From assembly GCA_044222005.1 (NCBI GenBank), contig JBGANY010000002.1:124001-188000 (forward strand): a stretch of DNA of 64,000 nucleotides, given 5' to 3'. Below the pieces are notes generated by a model. It was not told where the DNA came from, made no database searches, and saw nothing but the letters and a program-made list of their open reading frames with translations. The position numbers and the translations under genes were made by a program. Numbering within the stretch: position 1 is the stretch's first letter; each line of letters starts with the position of its first letter. Origin of the DNA: Methylotenera_A sp044222005. Its GTDB lineage: Bacteria > Pseudomonadota > Gammaproteobacteria > Burkholderiales > Methylophilaceae. Of this stretch, positions 52,336 to 60,334 are shown one piece after another.

Positions 52336-53625
52336 GTGGCATTAATCAACCCTGAAAAGTTTGCAAAAATCAAAAATCTGGTGCGTCACCCTGCGCTTGA
52401 CAGACCCATGAACGCCTATGCCAGACAAGAGTACGCCACACCTTTGTTTGTGCTGCGCGAAACGTTGGCAGCCTTTGTGCGCCACAACATATTCGGTATT
52501 TCCGCGTCTTTATCTTTTTATGCGCTATTCGCGCTGATTCCTCTGGTGCTACTGATTTTCTTTCTATTGAGCCACCTGGTGTTTTCATCTGATTACACTA
52601 TCGTCAAACTGGCCATTCTCATGGGAAATCTGGTGCCGGAGTTCAGCAGCAAGATAATGGTAGAGGTCTACAGTGCCACACAAACCAAAGCCGCCTGGGG
52701 GGTGCTGGGCTTGCTTGTATTGCTGTGGACAATCACCCCGCTTGCAAGCGCCATGCGCTCGGCCTTTTATACCATTGCCTCCAAGGTGGAGGTGCCATCA
52801 TTTTTCAAACGCAAACTCGAAGATGTGATTTCAGTGCTGGGCATTCTGCTCCTGTTTTTTCTGTTCACTTCAGCTGGCTTTGTGATTGAAAGCAGCATCC
52901 GTTTTCTGGCTGCACATTTAGCGGCTTCGCAACTCAACCTCATCGGCACGCTTGGCACCCTGCTGCTGACCACCTTATTAATTGCTGTTTTTTACAAAGT
53001 CTTTTTTCCGCTGCGCATCGCCTTTGTACACTTGCTGCTAGGCGCTTTCCTGACGGCCCTGCTGTGGCTCATCATGCGACCCGCCTTTGGCCTGTTTTTA
53101 TCGATCAATCCAAATTATGGCGCCATGTTCGGCGGCATGAAAACCATGTTTGTCTCGATTACCTGGCTCTATCTCAACTTTGCCGTATTTTTGCTGGGCA
53201 CCGAACTGATCAGTACCTTGCGTAAAAAAGATGTGCTTCTGCTTGTAGGCTTGTTTGATGATGCACCTAACAAAACCAACTATATTGACGCGCTCATGAG
53301 CCGCTATGGAATTGTGCTGCGACGCGGTGAATATGTTTTTGAACGGGGCAATACCGAGCGCAATCTGTATTATCTGGTTGATGGCATGGTGCACCTGACC
53401 AGTGGCGATAAAATCCTCCGCGAATTAAACAGCAATGATTACTTTGGCGAAATGTCCATCCTTACTAAAAATCCGACAACTGCCGATGCTGTGGTGGCCT
53501 CGGACGAAGCGCGCATCATCGTGATTTATGCAGAGAATATCGACACCCTGCTGGCCGATGAGCCTAAAGTGGCAATGCGGCTTTTAAAACATATGGCAAG
53601 CAGATTGCAAAACAGTTACAGTTAA
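52336..53625 (+). CDS. YihY/BrkB-family membrane protein fused to a cyclic-nucleotide-binding-like domain
   Basis: A 429-residue protein. Residues about 40-300 are the YihY/BrkB (formerly annotated as RNase BN) membrane domain with six helices, including GISASLSFYALFALIPLVLL and FLLGTELISTLRKK. Residues about 323-425 form a cyclic-nucleotide-binding-like beta barrel with YVFERGNTERNLYYLVDG and NDYFGEMSILTKNPTTADAV. In true cAMP binders an Arg follows the GEMS helix (as in RSA or RTA); here it is TTA, so nucleotide binding is doubtful. Start is GTG 52336 (AAGGGAA upstream); an ATG at 52334 is out of frame. Function unknown. Confidence 0.88.
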   Translation: MALINPEKFAKIKNLVRHPALDRPMNAYARQEYATPLFVLRETLAAFVRHNIFGISASLSFYALFALIPLVLLIFFLLSHLVFSSDYTIVKLAILMGNLVPEFSSKIMVEVYSATQTKAAWGVLGLLVLLWTITPLASAMRSAFYTIASKVEVPSFFKRKLEDVISVLGILLLFFLFTSAGFVIESSIRFLAAHLAASQLNLIGTLGTLLLTTLLIAVFYKVFFPLRIAFVHLLLGAFLTALLWLIMRPAFGLFLSINPNYGAMFGGMKTMFVSITWLYLNFAVFLLGTELISTLRKKDVLLLVGLFDDAPNKTNYIDALMSRYGIVLRRGEYVFERGNTERNLYYLVDGMVHLTSGDKILRELNSNDYFGEMSILTKNPTTADAVVASDEARIIVIYAENIDTLLADEPKVAMRLLKHMASRLQNSYS

Positions 53626-53650
53626 TATTAATTTAAGGGCAATAATTAAT

Positions 53651-55171
53651 ATGGCAAATCCGTTATCCCAACCCAGCCAGGCTGAGGTACAAACCCTAAT
53701 CAATGCGCTTAATAATGGCCAGCTTGCGCAGGCTGAACATCTGGCGAAGAACCTGATCAGCAAGCATCCTGACACCTTTATTCTGCACCACGTGCTGAGC
53801 TTGGCGTTGGATGGCCAGCAGAAATACGCTGAAGCGGTTACAAGCTATCGCAATGCGCTTAAGTTGCAGCCCAACACGCCCGACCTGCTGTTTAATTTAG
53901 GTATCGCCCTCAGCAATTTAAACAGGTTTGATGAAGCAGAAACTGCTTATCGGCAGGCGATCCGGCTAAACCCGAACTTTTTTGAGGCTTACGGCAATTT
54001 GGGCACGGTGCTGCAACGGCAAGGCAAACTGGGTGAGGCCATCACCTGTTATCAGCATGGTTTAAAAATCAACCCGCAGGATGCGCGCGGCTACTTTAAT
54101 TTGGGCACGGCGCTGCGGGATGAAGGTTTGCTGGATGACGCCGTTGCCAGCTACCAACAGGCGATCCGGCTATTCCCGAATTACACCGATGCCTACAATA
54201 ACCTGGGTGAAACACTGCGCGACCGGGGCGATATGGATGACGCCGTCAGAAACTACCAGGTGGCCTTAACGCTCAGCCCCAACCATCCCGGTGCCAATTA
54301 CAACATGGGAGAATTCTTATACCTCGCCCAGCGCTTTGACGAGGCGGTGGCCTATTTTGAGCGCTCGCAGCTAGATGACTGGCAAGCGCGCAGCATGTAT
54401 TGCCTTTATAAAGCTGAGCGCTTTGATGACTTCAAAACCAGTCTTGATGAAATCGTCCGCACCACACGCCATACCGCGCCCTTTATGGCCACGCTGGCCA
54501 CGCACTATGCCATTAACTTTGGCGTGGAAGACCCATACAACTTTTGCAAGAATGGCTTTGATTTTGTTTACCAAAACAGCATTTCAGAACTGGCCGAGCC
54601 CGATAGCCCGCTACTTAAACAGTTGCTGCACGATATTGAACACACGGACATCGCAGAGCGCGTGCAAGGCATGCTTTACAATGGCAAACAATCTGCCGGC
54701 AATCTGTTCAAACGGCCGGAGCCTTCATTCCGCAGACTGGGCGAGCTGGTAAAGCAGGAATTTGTGAATTACAAAAACCGTTTCGCAGATGCAGATTGCG
54801 AGCTGATCAGATCCTTCCCAAAAGAGCTTGAATTCACCAGTTCGTGGTATGTCAGGATCCGGCGCGGCGGCTATGTGGACAGACATATCCATGAAGTCGG
54901 CTGGATCAGCGGTGCGGTTTACCTTGCACTCCCCACGGATAAAAAAGACCCTACCGAAGGATCTTTTGAGTATGGCATACACGGAGACAATTATCCGAAA
55001 AAACACGATAACTTCCCGGTCGGCATTGCAACGCCTAAGGTGGGAGATATTGTGCTATTTCCGTCTTCCCTGTTTCACCGCACCATCCCGTTCAGCTCTG
55101 ACGAAATACGCATTTGCATCGCATTCGACTTGAAGCCGGATGGCGATATTTTTATCAGGTCGAATTACTAA
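53651..55171 (+). CDS. TPR protein with C-terminal 2OG-Fe(II) oxygenase-like domain
   Basis: A 506-residue soluble protein. Six or more tetratricopeptide repeats fill residues 10-240 (for example AVTSYRNALKLQPNTPDLLF and YGNLGTVLQRQGKLGEAI), then a helical linker, then a C-terminal domain (about 375-506) with SSWYVRIRRGGYVDRHIHEV, WISGAVYLALP and LFPSSLFHRTIPF...IRICIAFDL. The paired histidines and the final Arg-containing strand match the putative 2OG-Fe(II) oxygenase family found with TPRs in many proteobacteria. Substrate unknown. It follows the BrkB fusion by 25 bases. Confidence 0.82.
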   Translation: MANPLSQPSQAEVQTLINALNNGQLAQAEHLAKNLISKHPDTFILHHVLSLALDGQQKYAEAVTSYRNALKLQPNTPDLLFNLGIALSNLNRFDEAETAYRQAIRLNPNFFEAYGNLGTVLQRQGKLGEAITCYQHGLKINPQDARGYFNLGTALRDEGLLDDAVASYQQAIRLFPNYTDAYNNLGETLRDRGDMDDAVRNYQVALTLSPNHPGANYNMGEFLYLAQRFDEAVAYFERSQLDDWQARSMYCLYKAERFDDFKTSLDEIVRTTRHTAPFMATLATHYAINFGVEDPYNFCKNGFDFVYQNSISELAEPDSPLLKQLLHDIEHTDIAERVQGMLYNGKQSAGNLFKRPEPSFRRLGELVKQEFVNYKNRFADADCELIRSFPKELEFTSSWYVRIRRGGYVDRHIHEVGWISGAVYLALPTDKKDPTEGSFEYGIHGDNYPKKHDNFPVGIATPKVGDIVLFPSSLFHRTIPFSSDEIRICIAFDLKPDGDIFIRSNY

Positions 55172-55453
55172 ACTTTTCCTTACAACGCGCTGTAAATGTG
55201 TCAAAATAATTCACTTAGTTGACGAAAATTTGCAACAATCAAATTTCAACTTTAACAACAAAACGTTCAACTAAAAAATAAGTCACACAACATATTATTT
55301 AACAAGGCAGCTTAGTGGTTGATTTTATTAAATAATTTTATCTGTTGTGTGCTTTATTTTTTAATCCCACCAATTTTTTTTGAAATTGGCTTAAACATTG
55401 CTTTACAGAGTACTAATAAGCCATCAATGAGCTTATACCAGAGGAAAACACCC

Positions 55454-56446
55454 ATGACGGATGCTGAACTATTCGATAATTGCTCGGTGCTAATTGTAGA
55501 CGACCAGTCTACCAGCCGGACGATACTTACGCATGTCGTAAAAAGTATCAACGCTAAAATCAAGGTGATTGAAAAAACCAACCCTGAAGAAGCATTGGAA
55601 TGGGCAACCGAACACACGGCCAATTTAGTGTTACCCGTCATTATGATTACGATCAAAAAGGATGCCGAAACCCGCTACGCAGCACTGGATGCCGGTATCA
55701 CTGATTTTTTAAGCAAACCTGTCGATATCTATGAATGCACGGCGCGCAGCAAAAACTTGATGACCATGCATCAACAGCACATCGCACTGCAAAACAGAAG
55801 CAATGTGTTTGAGGGCATGGTGAAATCGGCGACGGCTGAGATTAGAGCCCGCGAAAAAGAAACCCTGATGCGGCTGGCGCGTGCTGGCGAGTATAAGGAT
55901 TATGACACCGCCATGCATTTGCAGCGCATGTCGCTTTACAGCAGAGCCATTGCAGACGCCATTGGCTTAAGTGAAGAAGAGGCCGAAGTGATTGAACTGG
56001 CAGCGCCCTTGCATGACATCGGCAAAATCGGCATTCCAGATAGTGTTTTGCTTAAAAAGGATGCACTGAATGACCAGGAACTGAAAATGATGCGCAGGCA
56101 TCCAATCATAGGATATGAGATTTTACAGGATAGCCCATCAAAATATTTGCAGAAAGGCAGCGAAATCGCTTTAGCCCATCATGAGCGCTTTGATGGAAGC
56201 GGCTACCCCTATGCCCTTAAAGGACATGACATCCCGCTTTCTGCGCGCATTGTGGCGATTGCAGATGTGTTCGATGCGCTGACCAGCATTCGCCCCTATA
56301 AAGCAGCCTGGGGCATCGATAAGGCGCTTGAATATATTAGCGAAGAGAGCGGCAAGCACTTTGACCCCGCACTGGTTACGGCCATGCTTTCATTGCGGAA
56401 TGTGCTGGACAAAATCTGCAGAGAACATGCGATGGCTATCCACTAG
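55454..56446 (+). CDS. rpfG: RpfG-like HD-GYP phosphodiesterase with truncated receiver domain
   Basis: A 330-residue protein from the ATG at 55454 (GAGGAA upstream; an upstream hydrophobic extension to 55319 is rejected). It begins as a response regulator (SVLIVDDQSTSR, acidic pair Asp16-Asp17; PVIMITIKKD; conserved Lys88 in FLSKPVD) but residues run from NLVL straight into PVIMITI. The strand and loop that carry the phospho-acceptor Asp (the DxxMPxMDG segment) and the next helix are missing, about 26 residues compared with the neighbouring receiver. The HD-GYP domain is intact: LHDIGKIGIPD with His187-Asp188 and HHERFDGSGYP. It should hydrolyse c-di-GMP but cannot be phosphorylated in the usual way. 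Confidence 0.88.
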   Translation: MTDAELFDNCSVLIVDDQSTSRTILTHVVKSINAKIKVIEKTNPEEALEWATEHTANLVLPVIMITIKKDAETRYAALDAGITDFLSKPVDIYECTARSKNLMTMHQQHIALQNRSNVFEGMVKSATAEIRAREKETLMRLARAGEYKDYDTAMHLQRMSLYSRAIADAIGLSEEEAEVIELAAPLHDIGKIGIPDSVLLKKDALNDQELKMMRRHPIIGYEILQDSPSKYLQKGSEIALAHHERFDGSGYPYALKGHDIPLSARIVAIADVFDALTSIRPYKAAWGIDKALEYISEESGKHFDPALVTAMLSLRNVLDKICREHAMAIH

Positions 56447-56461
56447 CCCCAAGCAAACATC

Positions 56462-56905
56462 ATGACAAAAGTAAGCAACATACGTAGCGCACCAAAATTT
56501 AGACAAACCGTCTTGCTGATTGATGATCAGCCGACCGTGCTGGATATTCACACGGCGATTTTGAAATCCCTCAAAATGGATCTTAAAATCATCACCATGA
56601 CCGACCCGGTTGAAGCGCTTTCCTGGCTGCAGAACAAACAGGTAGATTTGATCATTACCGATTTTCGTATGCATAAAATGAATGGCATGCAGTTTGTGCA
56701 ATCGCTTAAAAATGCCGACAATGTACAGACCCATGCCATTGTTGTTGTTACCGTATTAAAAGACCAAGCTACGCATCAAGAGCTGATTTCCGCAGGCGCC
56801 TCGGCCTGCCTGACCAAGCCGGTACAAACACAGGAACTAGCAAAAATTGCTAAAACCCTGCTGGAACAAAGCAAAAAGTACTACGGCTTAGGACTCATTA
56901 ATTAG
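56462..56905 (+). CDS. Stand-alone receiver-domain response regulator
   Basis: A 147-residue single receiver domain with the acidic pair in VLLIDDQPTV, the phospho-acceptor Asp67 in LIITDFRMHKMNGMQF, Thr in VVVTVLKD, and Lys in CLTKPVQ. The usual Pro after RM is replaced by His. There is no output domain. It lies between the receiver-defective rpfG-like gene and rpfC, 15 bases from the former and 10 from the latter, so the three are almost certainly one operon. It may carry the phosphoryl group that the RpfG receiver cannot take. Confidence 0.9.
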   Translation: MTKVSNIRSAPKFRQTVLLIDDQPTVLDIHTAILKSLKMDLKIITMTDPVEALSWLQNKQVDLIITDFRMHKMNGMQFVQSLKNADNVQTHAIVVVTVLKDQATHQELISAGASACLTKPVQTQELAKIAKTLLEQSKKYYGLGLIN

Positions 56906-56915
56906 GCCATCCATC

Positions 56916-59132
56916 ATGCTGAGATTATTCAAAACCTGGTACAAAAATTCGGCTAGCCACTGCGATCCGCTGGAACTTGAGCAAGCGACAACCCGGCTCG
57001 CCATCGGCACAATATTTACGCTATATTTGCTCAGCAATTTTGCTACCGACAAAGTTATTCCTCATGGGGAGATGATCGGTTTCTATTGTCTTATGGTTTT
57101 TGATGTTTTTACGGTCATGCTGCTGATTGCAGTAAGCATGGCCAAACAAAAATCGCCGATTAGACGGCTTTTAGGCAACTGGCTAGACGTTATCGGCACC
57201 TCGACATTTTTATCTCTGGCTGGCGATGTTGGCGTTGTATTGATTGGCGTCTACCTGTGGGTCACTTTTGGCAACGGCTTTCGTTTCGGCAAAAAGTATC
57301 TATACCATTCGCAAGTTATCAGCATTCTAGGCTTTATAGTTGCGACCCAGGTTAATCCGTTCTGGATGGACCACAAGTCTATCGTTTACGGTTTTTTGAT
57401 TATCCTGATTGCTTTACCGCTTTATGTGGCCAAGCTGATTGAAAGAATGCACGAAGCCACACATAAAGCTGAAATAGAACGCCAAAAAGCAGCGGAAGCC
57501 AGCTTGGCCAAAACACAATTCGTCGCCAATATGAGCCACGAAATCCGCACCCCGCTCAATGGCATTATCGGCATCAGCACTTTATTTAAAACCACGCCGC
57601 TCAATGCAGACCAGAAGGACCTGCTTAAGTCGCTGGAGAGCTCATCCAAACTGCTTCTTTCCCTGCTCAACAATGTGCTGGATTTTACCAAGATCGAAGA
57701 GCGTAAATTCACTTTGGAAAATGTCCCTTTCTCACCTGAAGAAGCCGTGCATGATTCGTTGGAAATTTTCCGCTCCCAGGCCAATAGCAAAGGCATTCAA
57801 CTGGGTGCCAGCGTCTCGAATGCTTTAGGCACCCTGAAAGGAGATGCTTTCGTATTGCGCCAAGTGCTGGCCAATTTGCTGGGTAATGCCATCAAGTTCA
57901 CCCAGGAAGGCAGTGTCACGATATCGGCCACCGTACTACAGGAAGATGCAGAGAAATCAACCGTACGTTTTGAAGTGGCGGATACTGGCGTCGGCATCCC
58001 GGCTGACAAACAGCATAAGGTTTTTGAAAGCTTTACCCAGGCCGATTCATCAACCACTCGAAAATTTGGCGGCAGCGGCTTAGGGCTGACGATTGCCAAG
58101 CACATGGTCGAAGAAATGGGCGGCTCGCTTAACTTTCAAAGTACCGAGGGCGTGGGAAGCCGCTTCTGGTTCGACCTGAATTTGGAAAAAGTTGCCTCAG
58201 AAAAAGAAAATCTGAACGAACCTTTAGCTGAAACACCTGCTATCGCTGTAATCGAACCCATCTCTAAAGCCGGAATAAATACTAAAGCGCTGGATATATT
58301 GGTGTGTGAGGATGAAAGCACCAACCAGAAAATCATCACACGCCTGCTCTCGCTGCCTGGTCATCACGTCGAGATTGTTAGCAATGGCGATGAAATGTTG
58401 AATGTTCTTGAGCAGCGAAAATTCGACCTTGTCATCACCGACCTCAATATGGCAGGGATGAGTGGTACAGAGGCCCTGAAAATCTACAGATTTACCCGGC
58501 CGGATGACAAGGCCACGCGTTTTATTTTATTTACCGCAGACGCTACATTAACGGCCAGAGAGGCGGCCAGCGATGCCGGCTTTGATGCTTTCCTGACTAA
58601 GCCTATCGATGCCGCAACATTGTTCAATACTATCGAGCGTATCCTCAACCTTGCTCCGAACACTGCCGCGCAGTGGATGAACAATGCGCTGAACAACCCG
58701 GTCAACATAGAATCCGACCTTGAAGCAGATAATACGGAATTAGACCTATACACCTTGAAAGAACTTGAGAAAATCGGTGCTGGCGATGAGTTGTTCATGC
58801 ACCGCTTGCTGAGAAATTTCCTGGCTGATTCCCTGAAATTGATCTATAAGATCGAAGCCGCTGCCAAACAGAAACACTATGGCGAGTTGCACGATTACTG
58901 CCACGCCTTAAAAGGAAACAGTCTGAGCGTGGGCGCTACCCAGCTTGCGACAACCACCGAAATGATTGGCAGGCTGAATGCATCAATACCAGCGAAACAA
59001 GCATTAGAAATGCTTGATAATTTGAATAGCGACTTTTCTAAACTCACCCTTGCGGTGGAGGATTATCTCCGGCGTCTCGCACAGGAAAGTCCAAAACCAA
59101 CGATGGTATCAGCCAAAGAACTTAAAGTTTAG
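56916..59132 (+). CDS. rpfC: RpfC-like hybrid sensor histidine kinase, DSF sensor
   Basis: A 738-residue hybrid kinase. About five membrane helices fill residues 25-175 with little periplasmic sequence, as in Xanthomonas RpfC. Then follow the H box FVANMSHEIRTPLNGIIG (His208), N box (LLGNAIKFTQEG), G boxes (DTGVGIP, GGSGLGLTIA), a receiver with LVITDLNMAGMSG (Asp509) and Lys in LTKPID, and an HPt domain with YCHALKGNSLSVG (His663). The domain order is that of RpfC, which senses cis-2-unsaturated fatty acid signals. Its end overlaps the convergent rpfF stop by four bases. Confidence 0.9.
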   Translation: MLRLFKTWYKNSASHCDPLELEQATTRLAIGTIFTLYLLSNFATDKVIPHGEMIGFYCLMVFDVFTVMLLIAVSMAKQKSPIRRLLGNWLDVIGTSTFLSLAGDVGVVLIGVYLWVTFGNGFRFGKKYLYHSQVISILGFIVATQVNPFWMDHKSIVYGFLIILIALPLYVAKLIERMHEATHKAEIERQKAAEASLAKTQFVANMSHEIRTPLNGIIGISTLFKTTPLNADQKDLLKSLESSSKLLLSLLNNVLDFTKIEERKFTLENVPFSPEEAVHDSLEIFRSQANSKGIQLGASVSNALGTLKGDAFVLRQVLANLLGNAIKFTQEGSVTISATVLQEDAEKSTVRFEVADTGVGIPADKQHKVFESFTQADSSTTRKFGGSGLGLTIAKHMVEEMGGSLNFQSTEGVGSRFWFDLNLEKVASEKENLNEPLAETPAIAVIEPISKAGINTKALDILVCEDESTNQKIITRLLSLPGHHVEIVSNGDEMLNVLEQRKFDLVITDLNMAGMSGTEALKIYRFTRPDDKATRFILFTADATLTAREAASDAGFDAFLTKPIDAATLFNTIERILNLAPNTAAQWMNNALNNPVNIESDLEADNTELDLYTLKELEKIGAGDELFMHRLLRNFLADSLKLIYKIEAAAKQKHYGELHDYCHALKGNSLSVGATQLATTTEMIGRLNASIPAKQALEMLDNLNSDFSKLTLAVEDYLRRLAQESPKPTMVSAKELKV

Positions 59133-60028
59133 GCAGATTGTTTCTCGTCGATATGCGTAACGTCCGTGCCGACTTTCGAGTTCTGCGCACGTACCAAACG
59201 CTCCATCACTTTCAGGTTACGTTCATCCAGCCGAAGCGCCGCATCCACCCAAATCTCGGTAATTTCGTAAAGCTCTTCGATGGTGAGCGGATTCACACGC
59301 TGTTTTGCACGGTTAATCGCCTGGAAAGAATTAAGCGAACGATGATGTTTTTTAATCCAGTTATTGAGCGCATATTCCCCTTGCCCATCTTCTGCCAGAA
59401 CATCCACAACGCCCATTTGATAAAGCTCTTCGCCGGTATAGATTTTCCCGGAACGCACCATTTTTTCTGCTGCTGGCATACCGATTTTACGTGACAAGAA
59501 ACTCAGCGCCCCCATCCCAGGGAACAGATTGAACAGCACTTCCGGCAGGCCCATTACAGCGCTCTTTTCTGCCACCATGACATGCGCGGCAAGCGCAGCC
59601 TCAAAGCCGCCACCCATCGCCTGCCCCTGCACCAGTGAAATCGTCGTCACAGGCGCTTGCATATTATAAAAAGTCCACACATTATTGACACACAACTTGG
59701 CGTAGCTTAATAAGTGGTCGCGCGCCTTAGCACGAATTAGCTCCCCAAACACAGACAAATCACCGCCCAGGTTGAATATGCCCGGCACATCGGAAGCCAG
59801 CACCAGATAATGTGCCTGATTCAATTTCCCATTTGCAATCACCTCGCCTTGCATTCTTTCCAGCGTGGATTGGCTTTGATGTAGCTCTGACATGCAAGTT
59901 TTATTAAAACATGGCCTAGGTTCGGGATTCATGTAATAAGTCATCACCCCAAACTCTTCTTCAAAACGTGTTCTTACTTGGGTAAGTGTTGCATTATTCG
60001 TTAGCTGAAAATCTACCACGGTATTCAT
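59129..60028 (-). CDS. rpfF: DSF synthase RpfF (crotonase family)
   Basis: Enoyl-CoA hydratase/thioesterase-type enzyme making cis-2-unsaturated fatty acid signals (diffusible signal factor). The 299-residue protein has FNLGGDLSVFGELIRAKAR, VQGQAMGGGFEAALAAHVM and SAVMGLPEVLFNLFPGMG. Glu143 and Glu163 correspond to the catalytic pair Glu141/Glu161 of Xanthomonas RpfF, in closely similar surroundings. An AGGAG ribosome site precedes the ATG. It is convergent with rpfC, whereas in Xanthomonas both genes face the same way. Confidence 0.93.
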   Translation of the reverse strand: MNTVVDFQLTNNATLTQVRTRFEEEFGVMTYYMNPEPRPCFNKTCMSELHQSQSTLERMQGEVIANGKLNQAHYLVLASDVPGIFNLGGDLSVFGELIRAKARDHLLSYAKLCVNNVWTFYNMQAPVTTISLVQGQAMGGGFEAALAAHVMVAEKSAVMGLPEVLFNLFPGMGALSFLSRKIGMPAAEKMVRSGKIYTGEELYQMGVVDVLAEDGQGEYALNNWIKKHHRSLNSFQAINRAKQRVNPLTIEELYEITEIWVDAALRLDERNLKVMERLVRAQNSKVGTDVTHIDEKQSA

Positions 60029-60334
60029 GCTATTCTCCTAGTAAAGTTATTATCCGTTAGTCTAAACAACCATTCTTTTTATTAAATTCAAATCATATAG
60101 TTATTATTAAATAAACCCATACGGCTAAAACTATAGGCTTAATATTTAATTGCCTCAAGAAGATAATTTTGAAAAAATATTCTTTTTCAGGTAGATTGTT
60201 GGTATATAACAACAATTATTTTTGAAAAGATATTTCTTATTTCAAATAAATCACTCTAACAACATTTTATAACCCATTGATGTAATATTCATTTATATAT
60301 AAAAATATAATCCAACCTCAGGGAAGCATGTGCC
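60029..60334. promoter_or_regulatory. Divergent rpfF/fadL promoter region with operator-like repeats
   Basis: A 306-base, very AT-rich gap without a gene. It holds a perfect inverted repeat ATTGTTG (60195-60201) / CAACAAT (60210-60216) with an eight-base spacer, flanked on both sides by an imperfect direct repeat of about 20 bases (TTTTGAAAAaATATTCTT at 60167-60187 and TTTTGAAAAgATATTTCTT near 60219-60240). A TATAAT at about 60306-60311 could be the -10 element of fadL. The arrangement suggests joint control of both genes. Confidence 0.45.

Noticed and set aside
55319..55453. N-terminal hydrophobic extension of the RpfG-like protein
   Set aside because: The upstream codons lack a ribosome site and do not resemble RpfG; the ATG at 55454 has GAGGAA and starts a normal receiver domain.
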